A stretch of 64,000 nucleotides of DNA from Limnohabitans sp. 63ED37-2 (lineage in GTDB: Bacteria > Pseudomonadota > Gammaproteobacteria > Burkholderiales > Burkholderiaceae_C), in NCBI RefSeq assembly GCF_001412535.1, contig NZ_CP011774.1:863501-927500 (forward strand), written 5' to 3'. The notes below the pieces were generated by a model. It saw only the letters and a program-made list of their open reading frames with translations. It ran no database searches and was not told where the DNA came from. Below are positions 25,521-34,298 of this stretch, piece after piece; the stretch's first letter is position 1; the number at the start of each line of letters is the position of its first letter. Position numbers and translations under genes: made by a program.

Positions 25521-28205
25521 TTATTCCGCTGCGGGTGCGCTGTCGTCCGCTGCTGCATCGGCATCACCGGCTTCACCTTCGCTCACATTGGCATCGTTTT
25601 CCACAATGCGTTGCAAACCGCTGAGCTTGGCACCCTCGTCCAAACCGATCAAGGTCACGCCCTGTGTGGCGCGGCCCATTTCACGGATCTCGGACACGCG
25701 GGTGCGCACCAAAACACCCGTGTCGGTGATGAGCATGATTTCGTCTTCGGCTTGAACCAAGGTGGCCGCCACGACTTTGCCGTTGCGCTCGGATTGTTGG
25801 ATGGCGATCATGCCCTTGGTGCCACGGCCGTGACGGGTGTACTCACTGATGTTGGTGCGTTTGCCGTAGCCGTTTTCGGTGGCGGTCAACACGCTCGCGC
25901 GGGCAACGGTGTCGTCTGCGGCAGCGGCAGGATCTTCTTGTTCTGACACCAGCATGGCGATCACGCTTTGGTGGTCCTCGATCATCATGCCGCGCACACC
26001 GCGTGCACTGCGACCCAATGGGCGCACATCGTTTTCGTCAAAACGCACAGCCTTGCCGCCGTCGCTGAACAGCATCACGTCGTGCTTGCCGTCCGTGAGG
26101 GCTGCACCAATCAAGAAGTCGCCTTCGTCCAGGTTGACAGCAATGATGCCGCCCTTACGCGGGTTGCTGAATTCGTCCAAGGATGTCTTTTTGACCGTGC
26201 CCATGGAGGTGGCCATGAACACATATTGGTTGTCGGGGAAGGTGCGCGCTTCGCCCGTCAAGGCCAGCACCACGTTGATCTTTTCGCCTTCTTGCAGCGG
26301 GAACATGTTGACGATCGGGCGACCGCGTGAACCGCGTGAACCCGCAGGCACTTCCCAGACTTTGAGCCAATACAAACGGCCCCGGTTGGAGAAGCACAGC
26401 AAATAGTCGTGTGTGTTGGCGATGAAGAGTTGGTCGATCCAGTCGTCCTCTTTGGTGGCCGCCGCTTGTTTGCCCCGTCCGCCACGCTTTTGCGCACGGT
26501 ATTCAGACAGGGGTTGGCTCTTGATGTAGCCGCTGTGCGACAGGGTCACGACCATGTCGGTGGGGGTGATCAGGTCTTCGGTCGACAGGTCTTGTGCGCT
26601 GTGCTCGATCTCGCTGCGGCGAGCACCGATTTTGGTCTGGCCAAATTCTTGGCGCACGGTGCCCAACTCGTCACCAATGATGGTGGACACGCGCTCAGGC
26701 TTGGCCAGGATGTCCAGCAGGTCTTCGATCTCGGACATGACCTCTTTGTACTCGGCAACGATCTTGTCTTGTTCCAGACCGGTCAGGCGCTGGAGACGCA
26801 TCTGCAAAATCTCTTGCGCTTGTGTGTCCGACAGGCGGTACAGGCCGTCCTGGCCCAAACCGTATTCGCGCTCCAGACCTTCCGGGCGGTAGTCGTCGGC
26901 GTTCACCACCGAGCCGTCGTCCCGGGCGCGGGTCAACATGGTGCGCACCATCTGGCTGTCCCAGGCGCGGGTCATCAACTCGGCCTTGGCCACAGGCGGC
27001 GTGGGGGCGCCACGGATGATCGCGATGAAGTCGTCGATGTTGGCCAAGGCCACGGCCAAGCCTTCTAGCACATGGCCCCGGTCACGCGCTTTGCGCAGCT
27101 CGAACACCGTGCGGCGTGTCACCACTTCGCGGCGGTGCTGCAAAAAGACTTGGATCAGGTCTTTCAGGTTGCACAGCTTGGGTTGGCCGTCGATCAGGGC
27201 CACCATGTTCATGCCGAAGGTGTCTTGCAGCTGGGTTTGTTTGAACAGGTTGTTCAGTACCACCTCAGGGACTGCGCCGCGCTTGAGTTCGATCACCAAG
27301 CGCATGCCGGACTTATCGGACTCGTCTTGAATGTGGCTGATGTCCTCGATCTTCTTTTCGTGCACCAATTCGGCCATGCGCTCTTGGAGGGTCTTTTTGT
27401 TGACCTGGTAGGGCAATTCATCGACCACGATGCACTGGCGCTGGCCTTTGTCGATGTCTTCGAAGTGGCACTTGGCCCGCATGACCACCCGGCCACGGCC
27501 CGTGCGGTAGCCCTCCTTGACACCGGTCATGCCGTAAATGATGGCCCCTGTCGGGAAGTCGGGCGCGGGCACAATTTCCATCAGCTCGTCGATCGAGGCT
27601 TCTGGGTTGCGCAGCAGGTGCAGGCAAGCGTCCACCACCTCGTTCAGGTTGTGCGGTGGGATGTTGGTGGCCATACCGACTGCAATACCGCCCGAGCCGT
27701 TGATCAGCAGATTGGGCAGGCGCGAGGGCAACACCAAGGGCTCTTTTTCGGAGCCGTCGTAGTTGGGGCCGAAGTCGACGGTTTCCTTGTCGATGTCCGC
27801 CAGCATTTCGTGGGCGATTTTGGCCAAGCGGATTTCGGTGTAACGCATGGCCGCCGCATTGTCGCCATCCACCGAGCCGAAATTGCCTTGACCGTCCACC
27901 AGCATGTGGCGCATGGAAAAGTCTTGGGCCATGCGCACGATGGTGTCGTAAACCGATTGGTCACCGTGGGGGTGGTACTTACCAATCACGTCACCCACGA
28001 TACGGGCCGACTTCTTGTAGGGGCGGTTCCAGTCGTTGTTCAGCTCATGCATGGCGAACAACACCCTGCGATGGACGGGTTTTAAGCCGTCGCGCGCATC
28101 GGGCAGGGCGCGGCCCACGATCACGCTCATGGCGTAATCGAGGTAACTGCGCCGCATTTCCTCTTCTAGACTGATGGGCAGTGTTTCTTTGGCGAACTGG
28201 GTCAT
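25521..28205 (-). CDS. gyrA: DNA gyrase subunit A
   Basis: An 894-residue type II topoisomerase subunit that breaks and rejoins DNA. The catalytic tyrosine is in AAMRYTEIRLA (about residue 120). The quinolone-resistance region reads GKYHPHGDQSVYDTIVRMAQ, with Asp rather than the E. coli Ser at the position after Gly. The C-terminal beta-pinwheel begins with the GyrA box QKRGGRGK, and the tail is acidic (DADAAADDSAPAAE). The ATG at 28205 (MTQFAKETLPISLEEEMRRS) matches the family; upstream in-frame residues do not. It is transcribed divergently from the ompA-like gene. Confidence 0.97.
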   Translation of the reverse strand: MTQFAKETLPISLEEEMRRSYLDYAMSVIVGRALPDARDGLKPVHRRVLFAMHELNNDWNRPYKKSARIVGDVIGKYHPHGDQSVYDTIVRMAQDFSMRHMLVDGQGNFGSVDGDNAAAMRYTEIRLAKIAHEMLADIDKETVDFGPNYDGSEKEPLVLPSRLPNLLINGSGGIAVGMATNIPPHNLNEVVDACLHLLRNPEASIDELMEIVPAPDFPTGAIIYGMTGVKEGYRTGRGRVVMRAKCHFEDIDKGQRQCIVVDELPYQVNKKTLQERMAELVHEKKIEDISHIQDESDKSGMRLVIELKRGAVPEVVLNNLFKQTQLQDTFGMNMVALIDGQPKLCNLKDLIQVFLQHRREVVTRRTVFELRKARDRGHVLEGLAVALANIDDFIAIIRGAPTPPVAKAELMTRAWDSQMVRTMLTRARDDGSVVNADDYRPEGLEREYGLGQDGLYRLSDTQAQEILQMRLQRLTGLEQDKIVAEYKEVMSEIEDLLDILAKPERVSTIIGDELGTVRQEFGQTKIGARRSEIEHSAQDLSTEDLITPTDMVVTLSHSGYIKSQPLSEYRAQKRGGRGKQAAATKEDDWIDQLFIANTHDYLLCFSNRGRLYWLKVWEVPAGSRGSRGRPIVNMFPLQEGEKINVVLALTGEARTFPDNQYVFMATSMGTVKKTSLDEFSNPRKGGIIAVNLDEGDFLIGAALTDGKHDVMLFSDGGKAVRFDENDVRPLGRSARGVRGMMIEDHQSVIAMLVSEQEDPAAAADDTVARASVLTATENGYGKRTNISEYTRHGRGTKGMIAIQQSERNGKVVAATLVQAEDEIMLITDTGVLVRTRVSEIREMGRATQGVTLIGLDEGAKLSGLQRIVENDANVSEGEAGDADAAADDSAPAAE

Positions 28206-28436
28206 ATGTAGAGGAGCAAAATTAACGCGGTGGAAACCGTCCATTTTAGGTGCAAGCGGTTGTCGCGTCCATGCAACATTTGGCATGCAATTGTGTTCAC
28301 CTTTTGCTGTCTGTCCTGCATTTGACTAAGCCCTGCTGTGTCTATGGCACAATAAAAACAACGCAGCGGGTGACGGTCATCTGCAGCGTCTTTTTTTCGC
28401 AGCCCGTCTGCGGCTTTACCCCTCAAGAGGAAGACC

Positions 28437-29114
28437 ATGAAAAAACTGAACAAAGTGGCGATGTTGTTGGCCTCGGCAGCGCTCGCATCTGCTGCTGGTG
28501 CGCAAACCATTGACAACTGGCGCAACGGCACAGGCGACCTGGTCTGGAAAAACGGTACCAACGAACTGTGCTGGCGTGATGCCAACTGGACTCCTGCTAC
28601 TGCAGCGGCTGGCTGCGATGGCGCGATTGTGGCTAAGCCAGCTGCTCCTGCAGCTGCCCCAGCACCAGCCCCAGCTGCTCGTCCTGCAGCTCCAGCTGCA
28701 GCAGCACCCGCTCCAGCTCCTGCTGCTCCACGCCCAGCCGCTCCTCCACCAGCAGCCGCCACCAAAGTCACTTACGCTGCTGACGCTTTCTTCGACTTCG
28801 ACAAGTCGGTCCTGAAGGCCGAAGGCAAAGCCAAGCTGGACGATCTGGTTGGCAAAGTCAAGGGCATCAACCTGGAAGTCATCATCGCTGTGGGTCACAC
28901 CGACTCCGTGGGTTCTGACGCTTACAACCAGAAGCTGTCGGTCAAGCGTTCTGACGCAGTGAAGGCCTATTTGGTGTCCAAGGGCATCGAAAAGAACCGC
29001 GTCTACACCGAAGGCAAAGGTGAGAAGCAGCCTGTGGCTGACAACAAGACCTCTGCCGGTCGTTCTAAGAACCGCCGCGTGGAAATCGAAGTGGTCGGTA
29101 CACGCCCTAACTGA
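28437..29114 (+). CDS. OmpA family outer-membrane/peptidoglycan-binding protein
   Basis: A 225-residue exported protein. In order: a signal peptide (MKKLNKVAMLLASAALASAA, cleaved after AGA), a short Trp- and Cys-containing segment (residues 25-62), an Ala/Pro-rich linker (66-105) and a C-terminal OmpA peptidoglycan-binding domain (FFDFDKSVLKAEGKAKL; GHTDSVGSDAYNQKLSVKRS; RSKNRRVEIEV). It lacks the eight-strand barrel of classical OmpA, so it probably tethers the outer membrane to peptidoglycan. AGAGGAAG precedes the ATG. This short OmpA form is common in Comamonadaceae. Confidence 0.9.
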   Translation: MKKLNKVAMLLASAALASAAGAQTIDNWRNGTGDLVWKNGTNELCWRDANWTPATAAAGCDGAIVAKPAAPAAAPAPAPAARPAAPAAAAPAPAPAAPRPAAPPPAAATKVTYAADAFFDFDKSVLKAEGKAKLDDLVGKVKGINLEVIIAVGHTDSVGSDAYNQKLSVKRSDAVKAYLVSKGIEKNRVYTEGKGEKQPVADNKTSAGRSKNRRVEIEVVGTRPN

Positions 29115-29128
29115 TCAGCCCCAAGATC

Positions 29129-29156
29129 AAAAAAGCCCCAGCAATGGGGCTTTTTT
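29129..29156 (+). terminator. Intrinsic terminator after ompA-like gene
   Basis: GCCCCA-GCAA-TGGGGC stem-loop flanked by A and T tracts, ending in seven T residues, 15 bases after the stop codon. Confidence 0.9.
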
Positions 29157-29203
29157 TCGTCTGTCGTTCAGGCCAGGGGCCTGTTCATTGACAATCAGAG
29201 CCC

Positions 29204-29914
29204 ATGACTACAAGCCACACCAACGTTGATCCGGCCGAACTGGCCAAATTTTCAGAACTGGCCCACCGCTGGTGGGACCCTGAAAGCGAATTCCGGCCCC
29301 TGCACCAGATTAATCCATTGCGCCTGGAGTGGATCAACGGTTTGGTGCCCTTGACGGGTTTAAAAGTGGTGGACATTGGTTGCGGCGGCGGCATTTTGGC
29401 CGATGCCATGGCCCGTAAGGGCGCGCAGGTGCTGGGCGTGGACCTGGCCACCAAATCCCTCAAAGTGGCGCAGTTGCATGCGCTCGAAGCCGGTACACAA
29501 GGCGTGCAGTACCGTGAAGTCAGTGCCGAAGCCTTGGCCGCAGAGCAAGCCCAGCAGTTCGATGTGGTCACTTGCATGGAAATGCTGGAACACGTGCCAG
29601 ATCCGGCTGCGGTGGTCAAAGCCTGCGCACAACTGGTCAAACCCGGCGGCTGGGTCTTCTTTTCCACGCTCAACCGCAACCCCAAGTCCTTTCTGTTTGC
29701 GATCGTCGGGGCTGAATACATTCTGAAACTCTTGCCCAAAGGCACACACGAGTTCGCTCGCCTGATCAAGCCCAGCGAACTCACGTCTTGGGCGCGTGAA
29801 GCCGGGTTGGATGCCCAAGGCTTCAAGGGCATGGAATACAACCCCTTCACCAAGCGTTATTGGCTCAGCCAAGACACCAGCGTGAACTATTTGCTTGCTT
29901 GCCGGAAAGCCTGA
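29204..29914 (+). CDS. ubiG: Ubiquinone biosynthesis O-methyltransferase
   Basis: A 236-residue SAM-dependent enzyme that performs both O-methylations in ubiquinone synthesis. The N-terminal FSELAHRWWDPESEFRPLHQ and NPLRLEWI are UbiG signatures. The SAM-binding motif I is KVVDIGCGGGILADAMARKG, followed by acidic motif VLGVDLA and post-motif VVTCMEMLEHVPDP. It lies 2 bases upstream of gph, an arrangement found in many proteobacteria, so the two are probably co-translated. Confidence 0.96.
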   Translation: MTTSHTNVDPAELAKFSELAHRWWDPESEFRPLHQINPLRLEWINGLVPLTGLKVVDIGCGGGILADAMARKGAQVLGVDLATKSLKVAQLHALEAGTQGVQYREVSAEALAAEQAQQFDVVTCMEMLEHVPDPAAVVKACAQLVKPGGWVFFSTLNRNPKSFLFAIVGAEYILKLLPKGTHEFARLIKPSELTSWAREAGLDAQGFKGMEYNPFTKRYWLSQDTSVNYLLACRKA

Positions 29915-29916
29915 CC

Positions 29917-30582
29917 ATGTTCCAGAACGTACATGCTGTGTTGTTTGACCTGGACGGCACCCTGATCGACAGCGCCCCGGATTTGGGGGCTGCAGTGGAC
30001 AAAATGAGGGTGGATCGCGGTTTGTCGTCCTTCCCTCTGGAGCATTACCGGCACATGGCCGGTGCGGGGGCACGTGGCATGTTGGGCATCGCTTTTGGCA
30101 TGACGCCCGAGCACCCTGATTTCGAGGCCATGAAAGAAGAGTTTTTCGTCAACTACGAAAACTGCATGACCGAGCGCACCCGGATCTTCGATGGCGTGGT
30201 TGACATGATCGAACGCCTTGTGGCCCTAGAACTGCCCTGGGGCGTGGTGACTAACAAGTCCAACCGATTCACCGATCCGCTGACCTCGGCCATGCCCTTG
30301 TTTGCCACGGCAGGGACCATTGTTAGCGGCAACACCACACCGCATGCCAAACCGCATCCAGAGCCTTTGTTCGAGGCGGCCCGGCGCTTGTCGGTGGACC
30401 CGGCGCGCTGCGTGTACGTGGGAGATGATGAGCGCGACATTGTGGCGGGCTTGGCCGCGGGCATGGGCACGGTGGCCGCCACTTACGGTTATTTGGGCCA
30501 ACAGACCGATATTTCGCGCTGGAACGCGCATTTGCACATCGATTCTCCAATTGAGCTCTTGAAATTCCTCCAGAGCGCCTAA
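29917..30582 (+). CDS. gph: Phosphoglycolate phosphatase (HAD family)
   Basis: A 221-residue HAD-superfamily hydrolase predicted to dephosphorylate 2-phosphoglycolate released in DNA repair. HAD motif I is LFDLDGTLIDSAPDLG (catalytic Asp pair), motif II is VVTNKSN, motif III lies around KPHPEPLFEAA, and motif IV is YVGDDERDI. The ATG at 29917 matches family length; upstream in-frame codons belong to ubiG. Its TAA stop is part of a TAAAAT sequence that may be the -10 box of ssrA. Confidence 0.92.
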   Translation: MFQNVHAVLFDLDGTLIDSAPDLGAAVDKMRVDRGLSSFPLEHYRHMAGAGARGMLGIAFGMTPEHPDFEAMKEEFFVNYENCMTERTRIFDGVVDMIERLVALELPWGVVTNKSNRFTDPLTSAMPLFATAGTIVSGNTTPHAKPHPEPLFEAARRLSVDPARCVYVGDDERDIVAGLAAGMGTVAATYGYLGQQTDISRWNAHLHIDSPIELLKFLQSA

Positions 30583-30585
30583 AAT
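30580..30585 (+). promoter_or_regulatory. Likely -10 element of the ssrA promoter
   Basis: TAAAAT, overlapping the gph stop codon, lies 10 bases before the tmRNA 5' end. TTGAAA at 30559-30564 could be the -35, although the 15-base spacer is short. Confidence 0.5.
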
Positions 30586-30595
30586 AGGATGCTCA

Positions 30596-30984
30596 GGGGC
30601 TGCACTGGTTTCGACATGGGTTCGGACGCGTGGCAGGGCATGTCGAGGTTCTGATCCTCGTTAATCTTCGGAAAAAAAACTAACTGCAAACGACGAACGT
30701 TTCGCACTCGCCGCTTAATCCGGTGAGCCTTGCAACAGTTGGCCGATAGGCTGGGTTAGGGTGATGAGGGGGTTAAACCCCTCAAAGTCCTGGCTGCAAG
30801 GTAAAACATATGGGCTGGCATCACCTCGGGTACCTTGGGGTGGTGTGAGAAAAAAGGGTACTGGCTGGGTGTTCAGCGTGTCGCTGCGCGGTGCATCTGG
30901 CGAGACTCAAATCAGACGACTACACATGTAGAACTGTACGAAAAAGACTTATGGACGGGGGTTCAAATCCCCCCAGCTCCACCA
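30596..30984 (+). ncRNA. ssrA: Transfer-messenger RNA (tmRNA)
   Basis: A 389-nt one-piece tmRNA that rescues stalled ribosomes together with SmpB. The 5' end GGGGCTG pairs with CAGCTCC at the 3' end, giving the acceptor stem followed by encoded ACCA. The T arm contains GGTTCAAATCC. The tag frame resumes at GCA (30686) and encodes ANDERFALAA with a TAA stop at 30716-30718, the usual betaproteobacterial tag type. A terminator follows at once. It lies directly downstream of gph. Confidence 0.97.
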
Positions 30985-30992
30985 AACCATCC

Positions 30993-31023
30993 AAAAACCA
31001 AGCTCTCGGGCTTGGTTTTTTTT
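30993..31023 (+). terminator. Intrinsic terminator of ssrA
   Basis: CCAAGC-TCTCGG-GCTTGG stem extended by A5/T5 and ending in a run of eight T residues, 9 bases after the tmRNA CCA end. Confidence 0.92.
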
Positions 31024-31160
31024 GCCTGATCGCGGTTTCAAATCACGGGTCGCCTTCGGTACATGAGGGCTCTATCGGGTGCTGCAAAATAATTTTGACT
31101 GAACAGGTGCGTACCGACTTTGGCGCGTGCTGTGCAGATGCAAGAGCAAGGATGGCGGCG

Positions 31161-32645
31161 ATGACTTTGGCAATGACGTGGCAAGAGTGGGTCCAACATG
31201 ACGCGGTGGCCCTGGCCGAATGCGTGCGGCGGGGCGATGTGTCCCCTGCTGAGTTGGCCCAACAGGCGGCGACCGGGGTGGCCCTGATCAATCCGGCGGT
31301 GCAAGCGGTGGTCGAGGTGTTTGACGATGTGGTGGCCGACCCACTCAAAGACGGACTGAACCCTGAGGGGCCGTTTGCAGGGGTGCCTTTTTTCATGAAG
31401 GACCTGGGGCCAACTCTCAAGGGGCGCTTGCAGGAGATGGGGGCCCAGATGATGCGCGGCAACCGCGCCACGGCAGACACTTTCATCACCGGACAAATGC
31501 GCCGTGCGGGCCTGAACATCATCGGTCGCACCACCACACCCGAGTTCGGGGTGTGCAGCTCGGCCGAAAACCCGGCGGTGTATGTGACCCGCAATCCCTG
31601 GGACCCCGAGTACACCAGTTACGGGTCTTCTGCCGGAACGGCGGTGGCCTTGGCAGCCGGTGTGCTGCCGCTCTCGCACGCCACCGACGGCGGCGGCTCC
31701 ATCCGCATCCCGGCTGGGGCCAACGGCAACATCGGTTTGAAGCCTTCACGCGGGGTGTTCTCGATCGCGCCTGCTGCGTCAGACTTGACTGGGCTGGTCT
31801 CGACCCAAGGCTGCCAAAGTCGCACAGTGCGTGACACGGCCGCTTTTGTGGACCACTGCCGTGGCGGGGCGCCGGGGGAATTCATGCCTTACTGGATGCC
31901 CGCAGAGCCTTACAGCACCTTGATCCAGCGTGACCCGCCGCGTCTGCGCATTGCGCTGTCACACGAGTGGGGCGACTTTCGGGCCGTGCCGCATTTTGTG
32001 GCTGAGTTGGAGCGCGTGGGGCGCTTTTTGGAGGGCCTGGGCCACCAGGTGGACTGGGCCTTGCCCGAGGTGGATTTCAGGGCCGCGTTTGATGCGCAAA
32101 CCACCTGTTACATCAGCAACTTCGCGCAGACGATTTCCAACTTGTTGGCCCCTCGGGGCCTGACGCGCCCACCAGCGGATCTGGTCGAGCCGATCAACAT
32201 CAAGATTTGGGAAATGGGCCTGAACACCAGCTTCACCGAGCGGGCCCGCATGCAGGCGGTGTTCAACACCACCTCGCGGGCGTTTGGTCAGTTCTTTGAA
32301 GACTGGGACATTATCCTCACGCCCATCACCGCTTTGCCCACACCCAAAATGGGCACGGTGGAATATTTGACGACCAGCGACAACCCGTCGGTGCTCGATT
32401 GGTTCAACCACCTGTGGTGCAACTTTGCCTACACCCCGTTGACCAATCTGTGCGGCATGCCGGGCATTTCAATGCCCATGGCTTGGCAAGAAAACGGCTT
32501 GCCTTTGGGCATTCATGCGCAGGCCCGCCAAGCCAACGACGGCCTGTTGTTGCAACTGGCCGCGCAGATCGAACGTGCCTTGGACGGTCAGTGGCACGCA
32601 GGGCGTGTACCTGAGGTGCATGTGACCAAGGATTCACAGGCGTAA
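31161..32645 (+). CDS. Amidase (amidase-signature family)
   Basis: A 494-residue amidase-signature hydrolase. The Ser-cisSer-Lys triad can be placed: Lys in FFMKDLGPTLKG, cis-Ser in DGGGSIRIPAG and nucleophilic Ser in YGSSAGTAVALAAG. The C-terminal part (LTNLCGMPGISMPMAWQENG) is typical. The substrate is not deducible; relatives include glutamyl/aryl amidases, but this is not GatA by context, as no gatC or gatB is near. The ATG at 31161 is preferred because AAGG lies 9 bases upstream; ATG at 31152 is also possible. The gene is flanked by the ssrA terminator and a convergent-type terminator before metK. Confidence 0.85.
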   Translation: MTLAMTWQEWVQHDAVALAECVRRGDVSPAELAQQAATGVALINPAVQAVVEVFDDVVADPLKDGLNPEGPFAGVPFFMKDLGPTLKGRLQEMGAQMMRGNRATADTFITGQMRRAGLNIIGRTTTPEFGVCSSAENPAVYVTRNPWDPEYTSYGSSAGTAVALAAGVLPLSHATDGGGSIRIPAGANGNIGLKPSRGVFSIAPAASDLTGLVSTQGCQSRTVRDTAAFVDHCRGGAPGEFMPYWMPAEPYSTLIQRDPPRLRIALSHEWGDFRAVPHFVAELERVGRFLEGLGHQVDWALPEVDFRAAFDAQTTCYISNFAQTISNLLAPRGLTRPPADLVEPINIKIWEMGLNTSFTERARMQAVFNTTSRAFGQFFEDWDIILTPITALPTPKMGTVEYLTTSDNPSVLDWFNHLWCNFAYTPLTNLCGMPGISMPMAWQENGLPLGIHAQARQANDGLLLQLAAQIERALDGQWHAGRVPEVHVTKDSQA

Positions 32646-32649
32646 AAAA

Positions 32650-32673
32650 ACCGCTCAACGGATGTTGAGCGGT
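32650..32673. terminator. Bidirectional terminator between amidase and metK
   Basis: Perfect 10-bp stem ACCGCTCAAC/GTTGAGCGGT with a GGAT loop between the two convergent genes. Confidence 0.8.
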
Positions 32674-32697
32674 CGGGTCAGCCAAAGGCCGGATGGC

Positions 32698-33879
32698 TTA
32701 CAGGCCGGCAGCGGCCTTCAAAGCAGCCGCGCGGTCGGTGCGCTCCCAGGTGAAGTCGGGCTCGTCGCGGCCAAAGTGGCCATAAGCGGCGGTCTTGCTG
32801 TAGATGGGGCGCAGCAAGTCGAGCATCTGAATGATGCCTTTGGGGCGCAGGTCAAAGTGCTCGGCGACCAAAGCGGCCAGCTTGTCGTCAGAGATCACGC
32901 CTGTGCCTTCGGTGTTCACCGTGATGTTCATCGGGCGTGCCACGCCGATGGCGTAAGCCACTTGGATTTGGCACTTGGTGGCCAAGCCTGCGGCCACGAT
33001 GTTTTTGGCCACATAGCGGGCGGCGTAAGCGGCCGAGCGGTCCACTTTCGACGGGTCTTTGCCACTGAAGGCACCACCGCCGTGGGGGCAAGCGCCGCCG
33101 TAGGTGTCGACGATGATCTTGCGACCTGTGAGGCCGCAATCACCCTGGGGGCCGCCAATGACAAAGCGGCCTGTCGGGTTGATCAGGTACTTGGTGTCTT
33201 GCAGCCACTCTTTGGGCAGCACGGGCTTGATGATCTCTTCGATGATGGCTTCGGTGAAGCTGGCCTTCATCTTGGTCGATGTCTCAGACTGGTCAGGGCT
33301 GTGCTGGGTGGACAGCACCACGGTGTCGATGCTGTGGGGCTTGCCGTCCACATAGCGCATGGTCACCTGGCTCTTGGCGTCGGGGCGCAAGAAGGGCAGA
33401 CGGCCGTCTTTGCGCAGCTGGGCCTGGCGCTCGACCAGGCGGTGGGCGTAATAAATGGGGGCGGGCATCAGCTCGGGCGTTTCGCTGCAGGCGTAGCCGA
33501 ACATCAGGCCTTGGTCACCCGCGCCGATGTTGAGGTGGTCGTCGGACGCGTGGTCCACGCCTTGGGCGATGTCGTTGGACTGCTTGTCGTAGCAAACCAT
33601 GACGGCGCAGCCTTTGTAGTCGATGCCGTAGTCGGTGTTGTCGTAGCCGATGCGCTTGATGGTGTCGCGGGCGACTTGGATGTAGTCAACGTGGGCGTTG
33701 GTGGTGATCTCACCCGCCAGAACGACCAGACCGGTGTTGGTCAGGGTCTCGGCGGCCACGCGGCTGCGGGGGTCTTGCTCGAAGATCGCGTCGAGGATCG
33801 CGTCAGAAATTTGGTCGGCAACCTTGTCGGGGTGGCCCTCTGAAACGGATTCCGAGGTGAAGAGGAAATTGCTGGACAT
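32698..33879 (-). CDS. metK: S-adenosylmethionine synthetase
   Basis: A 393-residue cytoplasmic enzyme making S-adenosylmethionine from methionine and ATP. The N-terminal FTSESVSEGHPDKVADQISD has the conserved His and Asp. The signature hexapeptide is in GAGDQGLMFGYA and the second signature in GGGAFSGKDPSKVDRS. Length is normal. An AGGAG Shine-Dalgarno lies 8 bases before the ATG, but an upstream GGCTCC can pair with it (see leader). A strong promoter (TTGGAC, 17 bases, TATAAT) lies about 130 bases upstream. Confidence 0.97.
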   Translation of the reverse strand: MSSNFLFTSESVSEGHPDKVADQISDAILDAIFEQDPRSRVAAETLTNTGLVVLAGEITTNAHVDYIQVARDTIKRIGYDNTDYGIDYKGCAVMVCYDKQSNDIAQGVDHASDDHLNIGAGDQGLMFGYACSETPELMPAPIYYAHRLVERQAQLRKDGRLPFLRPDAKSQVTMRYVDGKPHSIDTVVLSTQHSPDQSETSTKMKASFTEAIIEEIIKPVLPKEWLQDTKYLINPTGRFVIGGPQGDCGLTGRKIIVDTYGGACPHGGGAFSGKDPSKVDRSAAYAARYVAKNIVAAGLATKCQIQVAYAIGVARPMNITVNTEGTGVISDDKLAALVAEHFDLRPKGIIQMLDLLRPIYSKTAAYGHFGRDEPDFTWERTDRAAALKAAAGL

Positions 33880-34003
33880 GAAAAAAGCTCCTAAAGTTTT
33901 ACAGGTTTGTCGGCGTTGCCGACCCTGTTAACCCGGAGCCTGGCGAACGCTTTAGCAGAATTTATGAATCGCCCTGCAAGTAGTTCAGATAACTCGGCGA
34001 TGT
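33880..34003 (-). promoter_or_regulatory. Structured metK 5' leader with possible ribosome-site sequestration
   Basis: The predicted leader of about 120 nt contains, 5' to 3' on the minus strand: a 6-bp stem ATCGCC (34001-33996) with GGCGAT (33973-33968); a GGCTCC segment (33940-33935); a hairpin at 33928-33901 with outer stem ACAGG/CCTGT and inner stem GTCGGC/GCCGAC around an AAC loop; and AGGAGCT (33892-33886), which includes the metK Shine-Dalgarno. GGCTCC can pair with GGAGCT with one G-U wobble, hiding the ribosome site. This resembles translational control by a ligand-binding or other cis-acting RNA; no known riboswitch class could be assigned by eye. Confidence 0.45.
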
Positions 34004-34007
34004 GGAA

Positions 34008-34036
34008 ATTATAAAAGATGTCAGAGCCCAGTCCAA
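34008..34036 (-). promoter_or_regulatory. metK sigma-70 promoter
   Basis: TTGGAC at 34036-34031 and a consensus TATAAT at 34013-34008, separated by exactly 17 bases, direct transcription towards metK with an expected start near 34002. It overlaps the region just upstream of slyX. Confidence 0.7.
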
Positions 34037-34056
34037 AATCATGTCCAATACAGCCC

Positions 34057-34278
34057 ATGGACATCCCCACTCCGATCGAAAACCGCTTGATTGACTTGGA
34101 AATCAAGGCAGGTTTCACTGAAGACCTGCTTGACCAGCTCAATGCACAGGTGTACCGCCAGCAGCAGCAAATTGACGCGCTGATTCAAGAGCTGCGCCAG
34201 ATGCGGGATCGCCTGCCCGAATCGGGCGGCGGTGCTGAAATGCGCAACCTGCGCGACGAAATTCCGCCCCATTACTGA
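34057..34278 (+). CDS. slyX: SlyX family protein
   Basis: A 73-residue small coiled-coil protein matching SlyX in length and pattern: IENRLIDLEIKAGFTEDLLD, LNAQVYRQQQQIDALIQELR, and the terminal PPHY shared with the E. coli protein. Function in the family is unknown. The ATG at 34057 gives the family length; an in-frame ATG at 34018 would add 13 residues with no match. It lies 20 bases upstream of the RlmN-family gene and diverges from metK. Confidence 0.85.
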   Translation: MDIPTPIENRLIDLEIKAGFTEDLLDQLNAQVYRQQQQIDALIQELRQMRDRLPESGGGAEMRNLRDEIPPHY

Positions 34279-34298
34279 AACCCCTGCATTTGTAGCCG

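Noticed and set aside
28317..28353. TTGACT and CACAAT as the ompA-like gene promoter
   Set aside because: The spacing of about 20 bases is too long for a confident sigma-70 call; not listed.
33880..34003. Naming the metK leader as a SAM-II, SAM-I or SAH riboswitch
   Set aside because: Some words (CCAGGCTC) recall the SAH element, but the required pairing partners could not be found; left as an unassigned structured leader.
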